A DNA stretch of 64,000 nucleotides, from assembly GCA_963791615.1 (NCBI GenBank), contig CAWBTE010000006.1, positions 496,001 through 560,000 of the forward strand. The letters run 5' to 3'. Of this stretch, positions 47,236-57,008 are shown one piece after another. The notes under the pieces are model-generated. The model was given only the letters and a program-made list of their open reading frames with translations, made no database searches and had not been told where the DNA came from. Source of the DNA: CAILZL01 sp963791615. Its GTDB lineage: Bacteria; Pseudomonadota; Gammaproteobacteria; Steroidobacterales; Steroidobacteraceae. Numbering within the stretch: the first letter of the stretch is position 1; every line of letters starts with the position of its first letter. The position numbers and the translations under genes were made by a program.

Positions 47236-47925
47236 TCAGTTGTTTCTCAGAACCTCATCCAGCGCCGACAGTCGCTCCGGCGTGCCGATGTCATGCCATT
47301 GGCCGTGATACAGCTCGCCCGTGATGCGTCCAGCACGCGCTGCATCGAATAACAACGGCGCCAGCTTGAACGCACCCGGCTGGCAACCGGCAAACAGCGC
47401 TGGATGATAGAACCCGATACCGGAATAGGTGTAGCGCGGCCCGGCAAACTCCGTTACCAGATCATCCTGCAAGCCGAAGTCGCCCTGCGGATGCTGCGGT
47501 GGATTCGGCACCAGCAGCAGATGTGCCAGCGTGTCAGCGCGCCATGCAGCCGGCAGTTTCGGCGACAACAACTGCCAGTCACTCCAGACATCACCATTCA
47601 CCACCAGAAACGGTTGCTCGCCCAGCAGCGGCAATGCCTTGAAGATGCCGCCACCGGTTTCCAGTGCCGGCCAGCCTTCGTGACTGTAGGCAATACGCAC
47701 ACCCCAGCGCGCACCATCCCCCACCTGCTGTGGAATCTGCTCACCCAGCCAGGCAGTGTTGATGACGATATCGCGAATACCCGCTGTCACCAGATTCTCG
47801 ATGTGATACTCGATCAGCGCCTTGCCAGCCACTTTGAGCAAGGGCTTGGGATGCACATCCGTCAAGGGTCGCATGCGTTCGCCGCGACCGGCAGCGAGAA
47901 TCATGGCGCGCATCGGTGCACTCAA
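47236..47925 (-). CDS. murU: N-acetylmuramate 1-phosphate uridylyltransferase
   Basis: A sugar-phosphate nucleotidyltransferase of 229 residues with the N-terminal signature MILAAGRGERMRPLTDVHPK PLLKV (read as two parts) and VVNGDVWSDW for the metal site. In the MurU/AmgK cell-wall recycling route it makes UDP-MurNAc from MurNAc-1-phosphate, bypassing de novo synthesis. The gene overlaps the end of amgK by four bases. The pair divergent from lptD is the same layout as in Pseudomonas, which supports the assignment. Confidence 0.9.
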   Translation of the reverse strand: MSAPMRAMILAAGRGERMRPLTDVHPKPLLKVAGKALIEYHIENLVTAGIRDIVINTAWLGEQIPQQVGDGARWGVRIAYSHEGWPALETGGGIFKALPLLGEQPFLVVNGDVWSDWQLLSPKLPAAWRADTLAHLLLVPNPPQHPQGDFGLQDDLVTEFAGPRYTYSGIGFYHPALFAGCQPGAFKLAPLLFDAARAGRITGELYHGQWHDIGTPERLSALDEVLRNN

Positions 47926-48932
47926 AACGTATACCCCACTTGCGGCTGCGTCCCCTGTAATTGATCCAGCAACTTCATCAACGGACGCAAATCATCGTAG
48001 CGTTGACCAACCTGACGCACGTAGTTAATGAAGCGCGGCGTATCCGCCAGATACTTGGGTTTGCCATCGCGATAGTTGATGCGGGCGAAGATGCCCAGCA
48101 CTTTAAGATGCCGCTGCAAACCCATCCATTCCACATCGCGATAGAATTGCCCGAAATCTTCGGGTACGGGCAGCGCCGCGTGTCGCGCGCGTTCCCAGTA
48201 ACGCGCCACCCAGTCGATGACACGCGCCTCGGGCCAGCTGATAAAGGCATCGCGAAACAGTGACGCCACGTCGTAGCTGATCGGCCCATACACGGCATCC
48301 TGAAAATCCAGCACGCCGGGATTGGGCAGACTCATCATCAGGTTGCGCGGCATGTAGTCACGATGCACGAACACGCTGGCCTGGGCCAGGTTGTTGCGGA
48401 TGATCAGGTCGAACATCTTTTGCAGGGTTGCGGCCTGCGCCTCGCTCAAGGTCGCCTGCAGGTGTCTGGCCACATACCAGTCGGGAAACAGGCTCAGCTC
48501 GCGACGCAGCAGCGCATCATCATAGGGCGGCAATACGCCGGGCTTGCTGATCAGCTGCCACCTGATCAGTGCGTCAATGGCCACACTGAACAACTCGTCG
48601 GCATTGGCTTCAGTCAGTACATCCAGAAAAGTCTGGGTACCGAGATCCGTGAGCAGCAAATACCCATTGGCGACATCTTCGGCGACCGCGCGCGGTGCAT
48701 GTACGCCAGCGGCCTGCATCAAGTTGGCCACCTGCAGAAACGGCCGTACATCCTCCTTGTCAGGTGGTGCATCCATGACGATGAAGCTTTCATTACCCTT
48801 GTGAATGCGAAAGTAGCGGCGAAAGCTGGCATCCGCAGAGGCCGGCGCAATGCGCAATTCTTCCGTGGCCAATACTTGCCGGGCCCACACGCCCAGTGCT
48901 TCCAGTCGAATATCACGCACCAATTCATTCAT
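47922..48932 (-). CDS. amgK: N-acetylmuramate/N-acetylglucosamine kinase
   Basis: A choline-kinase-fold sugar kinase of 336 residues. It shows the N-lobe ASADASFRRYFRI, the catalytic loop FVHRDYMPRNLMM and the metal-binding GVLDFQDAVYGPISYDVASL. AmgK phosphorylates the anomeric position of MurNAc or GlcNAc released from peptidoglycan, feeding MurU. ATG 48932 (MNELVRDIRLEALG) is chosen; the upstream extension lies in the divergent promoter. It is coupled to murU. Confidence 0.9.
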   Translation of the reverse strand: MNELVRDIRLEALGVWARQVLATEELRIAPASADASFRRYFRIHKGNESFIVMDAPPDKEDVRPFLQVANLMQAAGVHAPRAVAEDVANGYLLLTDLGTQTFLDVLTEANADELFSVAIDALIRWQLISKPGVLPPYDDALLRRELSLFPDWYVARHLQATLSEAQAATLQKMFDLIIRNNLAQASVFVHRDYMPRNLMMSLPNPGVLDFQDAVYGPISYDVASLFRDAFISWPEARVIDWVARYWERARHAALPVPEDFGQFYRDVEWMGLQRHLKVLGIFARINYRDGKPKYLADTPRFINYVRQVGQRYDDLRPLMKLLDQLQGTQPQVGYTF

Positions 48933-49042
48933 GCCTGTTGTTCCTGTGATTGCACCAGCAGCCAGTGCATCGCCGTGATTATAATCATCGCCTGTCCCGT
49001 CCTGCCGCACTTCAACACGAGTCTGTCTGCATCGCCGCTTTC

Positions 49043-51347
49043 ATGCCCTTTCCATTCAGCCATCAAGCCAGTGCCCGATCTTCACAGGCATCAGTGCGGA
49101 TACTCACCAGTACTCTGTGCATGGCTGCGCTGGCCGCACCGGCTATGACCCGTGCGCAGGCACTGTTCTGCCCGGCTCCTGCCCTTGGTAGCAACATCCC
49201 TGCGCCTGCACTCAATCGCTCCAGCTCGATTGATGAGACTCCCATCGAATTGAATGCCGATGGCGCTGACCTGGATCTGAATCCGGATGGCTGGATGACA
49301 CTGGATGGCGCCACCAACCGCGTCGCAGCGCGTCAGGGAGATCGCGCCATCAGCGCCGACCAGTTGCGCATCCAGCCTCGTAGCCGCGAAATGATCGCCA
49401 GCGGCAGCGTCAACATCGAGGACTCGACTGTGTTCCTGACCGGCAGCAACGCCACCCTGAACGCGACTGGTGGCGCGCAGGTTGAAGCGGCCGGCTTCGT
49501 GCTTAAAAGCAACGCAGGACGCGGTTCAGCCCGGAAAATTGAACTCGGCGCGCAGGGCAATCTGGCGCTTGATGGCGTGCAATACACCACCTGCCAGGAA
49601 GCCACTCCGGCCTGGAGACTGAAGCTGTCCGATCTGGATATCAATCAGCAAACACGCACCGGCACGGGACGTAATGTCCGGCTGGAGATCAAGGGCATAC
49701 CGGTGTTCTACACCCCGTGGATCTCTTTTCCGGTAGGCGATGCCCGCAAAAGCGGCTTTCTGTTTCCCATCTTTGGCGGGTCATCGCGTGGCGGTCAGGC
49801 GCTGTCCATTCCCTGGTACTGGAATATCGCTCCCCAGTACGACGCCACGCTCACCCCCACCTTCGACACCGCACGCGGTTTCAGAATGGACAGCGAATTT
49901 CGTTACCTCGATCAGTCCAGCAAGGCCAGGCTGTTGGCAGGCTACCTGCCACGCGATAGCAAAACAGGAGCATGGCGCGGCGCGGTCAGCCTGCGAATAC
50001 CAGCACGATCTGCTCGATGATCCAGACCGTGGCCTGCGTCTGGCGCTGAACGGCAATGCCGTCCGGGACAAGCTCTGGTATGAAGATTTCGGCGCCAGCA
50101 GTGACCAGACCAGCCAGGTGTATCTGGGTCGCGCCCTGCGGCTTGACGCGCAAACCAGCCACTGGCGGGGCGAACTGCTGGTGCAAAGCCTGCAAACCCT
50201 GGATGACAGCATTGCGTTGACCGATCGTCCCTACACCCAGCTGCCACGATTGAGTATCAGCGGCGCGGAGCGCCTGCCTCTCGGCATGCAGTTTGCGCTG
50301 GATTCCGAGCTGAGTTATTTCACGCGCGGCGTCATCGATACCACCTTGCAAACACCGAGCGTCACCGGTGCACGACTGTATCTGCAACCGCAACTGAGCC
50401 TGCCCCTGATCCGACCCGGCATGTATCTGAAGCCCGGCGTGCGCTGGCACTACAGCCGTTACCAGTTGCAGGACACGGCCAGTGGCGCCGATCGCAGCCC
50501 CAGCTTATCGGCGCCCACGTATACCCTGGACGCCGGCGTGATTTTGGAAAGACTGGGCGGCAAACGCCAGCAGCGTCTGTATACCCTGGAGCCGCGGCTG
50601 CTGTATGTCTACGTGCCGTATCGGACGCAGAATGAATTGCCGTTGTTTGACACGGGCATACCCGATCTCAGCCTGGAACTGTTTCGCACCAATCGATTCC
50701 TGGGCCCGGACCGGGTAGGCGACGCCAATCAGCTGAGCGCCGGGCTGACCACCCGCATGCTGAACTCGGCCGACGGCACTACCTACTTGTCGGGCACCCT
50801 GGGTGGCGCCCTGTATTTCAGTAATCCCTGCGTCACTTCGCTGACGCAAACCCTCTGCAACGCCACCACCAACCGTGAGCGATCATCCGACCTGATCGGC
50901 GAACTGTCCCTGGCAGCTTACAAAAACCTCAGTGTGAACATGGGCATACAGTGGGACCCCAACCTTGCGCGCAACGAGCGGGGTCATGCCTCCGTGCAAT
51001 ACCGGACGGACAGCAGCCATGTGGTCAACCTGGGCTACCGTTTCGAGCGTGGCTCGGTGGAACAGTGGGAATCCAGTTTCGCCTGGCCCCTGGGCCGTGC
51101 CTGGAGCGGTTACGGGCGGGTGGTGTATTCGCGGCTCGACAAAAAAGTGCTGGATCGCTTTGTCGGCATGGAATACCGCTCCTGCTGCTTCAATGTCCGC
51201 GCGGTGGTGGGCCGGGCGGTCACCACCCGCAGCGGTCAGTTCGATACCCAGTACAAGCTGCAACTTGAACTCAAGGGCCTGTCCAGTGTCGGAACCGCCG
51301 ATGCTTTCCTCGAAGGCGCAATTGCCGGATACTCCGCGCGCCAATAG
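49043..51347 (+). CDS. lptD: LPS-assembly protein LptD (frameshifted)
   Basis: The outer-membrane LPS translocon barrel, about 767 residues. After a signal peptide (ending near MTRAQA) comes LFCPAP with an N-terminal cysteine, then an OstA/jelly-roll domain (ISADQLRIQPRSREMIASGS) and the barrel with PVFYTPWISFPVGDARKSGF. The conserved late Cys pair is in MEYRSCCFNVRAVVGRAV. The frame shifts near 49985-49995, between TGAWRGAV and CEYQHDLLDDPDRGLRLALN. LptD is normally essential, so this is probably a sequence error. The divergence from amgK and the downstream surA are standard gammaproteobacterial context. Confidence 0.9.
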
Positions 51348-51381
51348 TCCCAGCCATGACCAGCCATTTATCCGTCCAGCG

Positions 51382-52704
51382 ATGAGTTTCATGAAGTACC
51401 AGACCGTCCTTTCCAGCCTGCTTGTTTTGATCGTTCAGCTCGGTGCGGGCCCGACACAGGCCGAGCAGCGTGTCTTATCCACGCGCGGTGAGTCGCTGGA
51501 TCGTATCGTCGCGGTGGTTAATGAAGGCGTCATCCTGAACAGCGAGCTGAATGATGAACTCAGGCGTATCAAGGATCGTCTGAAGCAGCAGAATACCGAA
51601 CTGCCCAGCGACTCGGTGCTGCGTACCCAGGTGCTGGAGCGCCTGATCCAGCAGGAACTGCAGGTTCAGCGCGGCGAACGCGGTGGGCTGAAAGTTTCCG
51701 ACGAAATGCTCAACAGCGCCCTGAATGATGTTGCCACCTCCAGCAACGTGAAGTTCAGCGACCTGCCCGCACTGATCGAAGCGCGCGGCGAATCCTATGC
51801 GGTCTATCGCGAACAGATGCGCCGCGACATCGCCATCCAGATCATGCAGAACAGCGTGATGTCCGATATCACGATCACGCCGCGTGAACTGGACCAGTTT
51901 CTGGCCCGACAGGCGCGGACACCCAACGCCGATGTCCAGTACAACCTGTCGCATATCCTGATTGCCGTGGACAGCGATGCGACGACGGAGCAACTGGCGA
52001 AAAGCGAAGCGCGCGCCAACGAAGTCGTGACCAAGGCCAGGGCCGGGCAGAGTTTTGCCGAGCTGGCGGTTGCCTATTCCGACAGCGCCACCAATGTAGA
52101 AGGCGGCGCGCTGGGCTGGCGCACGGGTGGGCAATTGCCGTCCATCATCGCTGAGCGCATTCCCGCGCTCAAAGATGGCGACTTGACCGACGTCATCCGT
52201 TCACCCAGCGGCTTTCATATCTTCAGGCTCAACGAACAGCGCGGCAGCGAAGCGCAGCAACAATTGCAATCGCAGGTACATGCACGGCATATCCTGCTCA
52301 AGACCACCGAAGTGGAAGATGACAACACCGTCAAGCAGCGTCTGGAGAAAATTCGCACCCGCATCCAGGGTGGCGAGGATTTCGCCGCTATTGCTGCGGT
52401 TACCTCGCAGGACACGGGTTCTGCCGTACAGGGCGGTGACCTGGGCTGGGCCGGTCCGGGCACGTTTGTGCCGGAGTTTGAGCAGACGCTCGACAAACTC
52501 ACCGAGAACGACATCAGCGAGCCCTTCAAGTCGCAGTTTGGCTGGCATATCGTGCAATTGCTGGGACGTCGCACCCAGGACATCAGCGAAGACACCCGCC
52601 GCAGCAAGGCCATGGCGGCGCTGCGTTCATCCCGGGCGGAAGAAGAAATCGAGCTGTGGCTGCGCGGTCTGCGCGCCAATGCCTTTGTTGAAACCATGCT
52701 GTAA
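51382..52704 (+). CDS. surA: periplasmic chaperone/peptidyl-prolyl isomerase SurA
   Basis: The periplasmic outer-membrane-protein chaperone SurA, 440 residues. The signal peptide ends near PTQAEQ. The N-terminal chaperone domain contains RIVAVVNEGVILNSELNDEL. Two parvulin domains follow (LSHILIAVDSDATTE... GGALGWRTGGQLP; ARHILLKTTEVEDD... GGDLGWAGPGTFVPEFE). It delivers LptD and other barrels to the Bam machinery. ATG 51382 gives MSFMKYQTV; the second ATG at 51391 is also possible. The gene follows lptD by 34 bases, the conserved arrangement. Confidence 0.95.
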   Translation: MSFMKYQTVLSSLLVLIVQLGAGPTQAEQRVLSTRGESLDRIVAVVNEGVILNSELNDELRRIKDRLKQQNTELPSDSVLRTQVLERLIQQELQVQRGERGGLKVSDEMLNSALNDVATSSNVKFSDLPALIEARGESYAVYREQMRRDIAIQIMQNSVMSDITITPRELDQFLARQARTPNADVQYNLSHILIAVDSDATTEQLAKSEARANEVVTKARAGQSFAELAVAYSDSATNVEGGALGWRTGGQLPSIIAERIPALKDGDLTDVIRSPSGFHIFRLNEQRGSEAQQQLQSQVHARHILLKTTEVEDDNTVKQRLEKIRTRIQGGEDFAAIAAVTSQDTGSAVQGGDLGWAGPGTFVPEFEQTLDKLTENDISEPFKSQFGWHIVQLLGRRTQDISEDTRRSKAMAALRSSRAEEEIELWLRGLRANAFVETML

Positions 52705-52713
52705 GCCAGCGCC

Positions 52714-53694
52714 ATGTCGCAGCTGCCCCGCATCGCGCTGACCACCGGCGAACCGGCCGGTATCGGCCCGGATCTGGTGCTGGCCATTACACAGCGTGAC
52801 TGGCCCTGCCAGTTGGTCACGCTCGGCGATCCGGAGTTGCTCCAGTCGCGCGCCCGGCAACTCAACCTCAAACTTCAGCTGCGTGACTACCAGCCCGGCA
52901 CGTATCAGCCACATCAGGCAGGCACCCTGACGCTGTGCGCGATGCCTGCCAGCGCGCCCGTCCATGCCGGTCAGCTGAACAAACTCAACGCCAGACATGT
53001 ATTACAGCTGCTGGATCGCGCCTGCGATGGCTGCGTGCAGGGCGAGTTCGCCGCGATGGTGACGCCGCCCGTGCAAAAAAGCGTGATCAACGAAGCCGGG
53101 ATCGCCTTCACTGGCCACACTGAATATCTGGCTGAGCGCACCGGCGCCCTGCCGGTGATGATGCTGGTGGCAGACTCGCTGCGAGTGGCGCTGGTCACCA
53201 CGCATTTGCCCCTGGCGCAGGTCAGCGCGGCGATTACCCACGACGCACTGCATGACACGCTGCGCATCCTGCATGCGGACCTGCGTACACGCTTTGGCAT
53301 CGCTGCACCGCGCATCATGGTGCTGGGCCTGAATCCGCATGCCGGTGAATCGGGTTATCTGGGACATGAAGAAATCGAAGTGATGCTGCCGGTGATCAAC
53401 CAGCTCAAGGCGCAGGGCATGCAGCTGATCGGCCCGTTGCCCGCCGATACCGCGTTCACACCCCATCGTTTGCAGGAGGTGGATGCAGTGCTGGCCATGT
53501 ATCACGACCAGGGCTTGCCGGTGCTCAAGTACGCAGGCTTCGGCAATGCGGTGAACGTCACGCTGGGCCTGCCCATCATTCGCACCTCGGTGGATCACGG
53601 TACGGCGCTGGATCTGGCCGGTACCGGCAAGGCCGATGCCGGCAGTCTATGCGCTGCGTTAAAGTTGGCCATTACACTGAGCCATACTCGCTGA
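52714..53694 (+). CDS. pdxA: 4-hydroxythreonine-4-phosphate dehydrogenase
   Basis: PdxA, 326 residues, catalyses the NAD-dependent oxidation of 4-phosphohydroxy-threonine in pyridoxal phosphate synthesis. Typical segments are ALTTGEPAGIGPDLVL, VTPPVQKSVINEAGIAFTGH (substrate site), LGLNPHAGESGYLGHEE and AMYHDQGLPVLKYAGFGNAV. The last nucleotides overlap the rsmA start codon (TGATG). It lies in the surA-pdxA-rsmA order of gammaproteobacteria. Confidence 0.96.
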   Translation: MSQLPRIALTTGEPAGIGPDLVLAITQRDWPCQLVTLGDPELLQSRARQLNLKLQLRDYQPGTYQPHQAGTLTLCAMPASAPVHAGQLNKLNARHVLQLLDRACDGCVQGEFAAMVTPPVQKSVINEAGIAFTGHTEYLAERTGALPVMMLVADSLRVALVTTHLPLAQVSAAITHDALHDTLRILHADLRTRFGIAAPRIMVLGLNPHAGESGYLGHEEIEVMLPVINQLKAQGMQLIGPLPADTAFTPHRLQEVDAVLAMYHDQGLPVLKYAGFGNAVNVTLGLPIIRTSVDHGTALDLAGTGKADAGSLCAALKLAITLSHTR

Positions 53695-54467
53695 TGCATC
53701 AGGCACGCAAAAGATTCGGTCAACACTTTCTGCGTGATCAGAGCGTCATCGACAACATCGTCAATGTCATCAATCCGCAACCGGACGAACATCTGCTGGA
53801 GATCGGCCCCGGGCTCGGTGCGATCACGCTGCCCGTGCTGGCGCGCATCCGGGAAATGGATGCGGTGGAAATTGATCGCGACGTGATTGCGGCGCTCAAG
53901 GTCAGCTCATTCAGCGTCGGCACGCTGCATCTGCATGAAGCCGATGTACTCAAGTTCGACTTCAGCAGCCTGCGGCGCGATAACCGGTTGCTGCGACTGA
54001 TCGGCAATCTGCCCTACAACATTTCCACACCGTTGTTGTTCAAGCTCATCGATCAGCGCCAGCACTTTCACGACATGCATTTCATGTTGCAGAAGGAAGT
54101 GGTGGAGCGCATGGCCGCCGAGCCGGACAGCAAGGACTATGGCCGCCTCACTGTGATGCTGGCGCCCTGGCTGCGCGTGCAGCCGTTATTCGACATTGGT
54201 CCCGAAGCTTTCCGTCCACCACCCAGGGTCGTGTCTACCATGGTGCGGCTCACGCCGTTTGCTGAACCGCCGTTTGCGATCCATGACCACGCCGCGTTTG
54301 CCCGCGTGGTGACTGCCGCGTTTTCGCAGCGACGCAAGACGCTGCGCAATGCCCTCGGTACCCTGCTCACCACCGACCAGATTCAGGCGGCCGGCATTGA
54401 TCCCGGCCTGCGCGCCGAAGTACTGGCCCCGGCCAGCTTCGCGGCCCTGGCAGCCCAGCTGGGATAA
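53694..54467 (+). CDS. rsmA: 16S rRNA dimethyladenosine transferase
   Basis: RsmA/KsgA, 257 residues, dimethylates A1518 and A1519 of 16S rRNA. SAM-binding motifs: KRFGQHFLRDQSVIDNIV, LEIGPGLGAITLPVL, and the catalytic motif IV NLPYNISTPLLFKL. The C-terminal part contains FRPPPRVVSTMVRL and AAFSQRRKTLRNAL. The ATG at 53694 shares a base with the pdxA stop. Confidence 0.97.
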   Translation: MHQARKRFGQHFLRDQSVIDNIVNVINPQPDEHLLEIGPGLGAITLPVLARIREMDAVEIDRDVIAALKVSSFSVGTLHLHEADVLKFDFSSLRRDNRLLRLIGNLPYNISTPLLFKLIDQRQHFHDMHFMLQKEVVERMAAEPDSKDYGRLTVMLAPWLRVQPLFDIGPEAFRPPPRVVSTMVRLTPFAEPPFAIHDHAAFARVVTAAFSQRRKTLRNALGTLLTTDQIQAAGIDPGLRAEVLAPASFAALAAQLG

Positions 54468-54548
54468 AAACCCGCAGCGCGCAAGATCGGGCTTGCCCTG
54501 CTCCCTGCAAATCAACACACTAAAGCCCACGGCATCTGAGGCACACCC

Positions 54549-54995
54549 ATGCATACCTACAACAACATCCTGGTCGTGGTGGATTTATCGGCGGACAGCA
54601 ACCTGATTGTGCAACGCGCGCAGGCCATCGCCAGTGGCACCCCGGCTACGCTGACCTTGCTGCATGTGGTCGAATACCTGCCCATGGAGCCGATGGGCGA
54701 AACCGTGCTGCCGACCATGCAGATTGAAAGCGAACTGGTCAGCCGCGCCACCGGAAAACTGCAAACCCTTGCACATCAGCACGGACTGGATCACTGCGCA
54801 CAACGCATCTCCGTCGGCAATACCAAGGCGGAAATTCAGCTCGCAGCCCGCGAAGTGGCCGCTGACCTGATCGTGGTCGGCAATCACGAACGACATGGCC
54901 TGAAGGCACTGATGAACTTCACCGAAGATGCCGTATTGCATACGTCGCCCTGCGATGTGCTGGCGGTGCATCTGCCCAAACCACAGCGTGTTTGA
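54549..54995 (+). CDS. universal stress protein (UspA family)
   Basis: A UspA-family protein of 148 residues. It begins MHTYNNILVVVDLSADSNLI and ends with the ATP-binding-type region DLIVVGNHERHGLKALMNFT, EDAVLHTSPCDVLAVHLP. The nucleotide-site pattern G-x2-x-H-x... is only partly canonical. It is inserted between rsmA and apaG, which are adjacent in E. coli, and has its own 81-base upstream gap. Confidence 0.9.
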   Translation: MHTYNNILVVVDLSADSNLIVQRAQAIASGTPATLTLLHVVEYLPMEPMGETVLPTMQIESELVSRATGKLQTLAHQHGLDHCAQRISVGNTKAEIQLAAREVAADLIVVGNHERHGLKALMNFTEDAVLHTSPCDVLAVHLPKPQRV

Positions 54996-55057
54996 CTACG
55001 TGATTGTCAACAGACCCTAGTATATTGATCACCTGTATTCGCTTCTGCAGCCCCATC

Positions 55058-55441
55058 ATGAACACACAAATCGCTCACAAGATTCGCGTCGATGTCAGCA
55101 CCAGCTACATCGACGATCAATCCAAACCGGATGAAAGCCGTTATGTGTTTGCCTACACCATCACCATCCACAACGAGGGCACGTTGCCCGCGAAATTGCT
55201 GACGCGTCACTGGGTGATCACCGACGCCAATGGCAAGGTGCAGGAAGTGCGTGGCGATGGTGTAGTGGGTGAGCAACCACTGCTGCAACCGGGCCAGGGC
55301 TTTCGTTATTCCAGTGGCGCGGTGATCGAAACACCGGTAGGCGCCATGCAGGGCAGCTACCAGATGATTGCCGACGATGGCGCACGCTTTGATGCCGAGA
55401 TTGCGCCGTTTCGACTGGCCAAGCCCGGCCTGCTGCACTAG
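55058..55441 (+). CDS. apaG: ApaG domain protein
   Basis: ApaG, 127 residues, a small fibronectin-III-like protein. Family segments are SRYVFAYTITIHNEGTLPAK, LLTRHWVITDANGKVQEVRG, GVVGEQPLLQPGQGFRYSSG and GSYQMIADDG. ATG 55058 gives the standard start; an upstream reading is non-conserved. It precedes apaH by 17 bases, as in other gammaproteobacteria. Its biochemical role remains unsettled. Confidence 0.95.
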   Translation: MNTQIAHKIRVDVSTSYIDDQSKPDESRYVFAYTITIHNEGTLPAKLLTRHWVITDANGKVQEVRGDGVVGEQPLLQPGQGFRYSSGAVIETPVGAMQGSYQMIADDGARFDAEIAPFRLAKPGLLH

Positions 55442-55458
55442 TTCCACGCGCAATAGAC

Positions 55459-56298
55459 ATGGCCGTCTACGCGATCGGCGACATACAGGGCTGCTGCGAT
55501 GAATTCGAACTGCTGCTGGAGCGTCTGAAGTTTGATCCGGCGCAGGATCAGCTCTGGCTGACGGGCGATCTGGTCAATCGCGGCCCGCGTTCGCTGGCGA
55601 CGCTGCGACTGGTGAAATCACTGGGCCAGTCAGCCATCACGGTGCTGGGTAATCACGATCTGCACCTGCTGGCCATCGCGCTGGATCCGCAAGCCAGGCG
55701 CAAATCCAAAGATACGCTTGATGAAATTCTCAATGCAACGGATCGCGATGAGCTGCTGCACTGGCTGCGTCACCAACCCATGCTGCATCACGACCCGCAG
55801 CTCAAACGCACCCTCATTCATGCCGGTCTGCCGCCGCAATGGGATCTGCCGCTGGCCATCGCCTGCGCACGCGAACTCGAACATACCCTGCGCAATGCAG
55901 ACGCTGCCCGCGCGCTGTTCCAGAACATGTATGGCGATGAACCGGATCGCTGGGATGAAGATCTGCAAGGTTTTGCCCGGCTGCGTTTCATCACCAATTG
56001 CCTGACGCGCCTGCGCGCCTGTACCGAGCAGGGCAAACTCAGGCTCAAGGCCAAGGGCGCACCCGACAAACTGGAAGCAGGGCTGTACCCGTGGTTCAGG
56101 GTGCCCAGACGCCGCAGCCGCGACGAACGCATCGTCTGCGGCCACTGGTCAGCATTGGGATTTCTGGACGCAGACAACGTGCTGGCGCTGGACACCGGCT
56201 GCGTTTGGGGTGGCACACTTTGCGCCGTGCGCCTGGACAAGCCAGCGGAGCCTATCCACGTGAAATCCATCTCCGGTGGACTGCCGCTGGAAGACTAG
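55459..56298 (+). CDS. apaH: bis(5'-nucleosyl)-tetraphosphatase, symmetrical
   Basis: ApaH, 279 residues, splits Ap4A into two ADP. The calcineurin-like metallophosphatase motifs are intact: AIGDIQGCCDEFELLLE, LTGDLVNRGPRSLATLR, VLGNHDLHLLAIAL, LIHAGLPPQWDL, and the C-terminal IVCGHWSALGF followed by LDTGCVWGGTLCAVRLD. It ends the lptD-to-apaH cluster. Confidence 0.97.
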   Translation: MAVYAIGDIQGCCDEFELLLERLKFDPAQDQLWLTGDLVNRGPRSLATLRLVKSLGQSAITVLGNHDLHLLAIALDPQARRKSKDTLDEILNATDRDELLHWLRHQPMLHHDPQLKRTLIHAGLPPQWDLPLAIACARELEHTLRNADAARALFQNMYGDEPDRWDEDLQGFARLRFITNCLTRLRACTEQGKLRLKAKGAPDKLEAGLYPWFRVPRRRSRDERIVCGHWSALGFLDADNVLALDTGCVWGGTLCAVRLDKPAEPIHVKSISGGLPLED

Positions 56299-56315
56299 GC
56301 CTGTTAACAGAGCCG

Positions 56316-56903
56316 CTAGCGCGGCGTCTGCGCCGCAGCAATCAGGGCGCTTACCTTCAGCGAGCGTGAGACATGACTGGCCTGACGCGGCACACAGAGC
56401 AAGTCATCACTGACCACGGCAATATTCAGCGCTGGCAATAACCGGTCACGCACCTCTTCCAGCAATTCGCACTCACCTGCCCCGACCTCGCCTGCACGCA
56501 GTGTTCGTAGCGTGACAGGGGAACTGACGGCAGAAAACGATTCGGCTCCGTTACTCGGCGATGCCACTGGCATACGCACCCGAATACGCGCCGAGATCAT
56601 GTTGCTCACGTCGTTGACGCCCATGCAGCCGGAGGCCGATACCCTTACATCGTCGTTGGCGCCCAGCTGTTTGAGAATCGTCTCAAGGCGGTCTTCGATA
56701 CCCGAACAGGTGTAATAGGTGGTGAAGCCATAATAATGAAGCTTCACCTCATGCGCTTTCCAGACTGCGGTAACCGGCGCTGCGGCGGTCTCTGCACCTG
56801 CAGCATGGCTGACCTGAAGCAGCCCGATGGACGCAACACTGCCCCAGAAAAGCCTGGCCAATAACCGTAAATTCCCTGCACTTCGACAATCAATGCTGTT
56901 CAT
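56316..56903 (-). CDS. hypothetical exported protein
   Basis: A 195-residue protein that I do not assign to a family. ATG 56903 is preceded by GGGAGATC at a suitable spacing and starts a signal peptide (LLARLFWGSVASIGLLQVSH, cleavage near HAAGA). The mature part contains three cysteine-bearing segments: YYTCSGIEDRLETILKQLGA, SASGCMGV and AGECELLEEVR. The spacing suggests disulfides in the periplasm. It faces apaH convergently and is divergent from the kynurenine operon. The frame runs further upstream but that part is antisense to the dioxygenase gene. Confidence 0.7.
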   Translation of the reverse strand: MNSIDCRSAGNLRLLARLFWGSVASIGLLQVSHAAGAETAAAPVTAVWKAHEVKLHYYGFTTYYTCSGIEDRLETILKQLGANDDVRVSASGCMGVNDVSNMISARIRVRMPVASPSNGAESFSAVSSPVTLRTLRAGEVGAGECELLEEVRDRLLPALNIAVVSDDLLCVPRQASHVSRSLKVSALIAAAQTPR

Positions 56904-57008
56904 GGCGGATCTCCCAAAACAGAAGTATGCGCCAGTGTTGCACTGTGGCGGTTGCGGCGCACGCTGCACTGCGGCACAGTTACCCGTATGAGCTCTTCCG
57001 GACACGCC

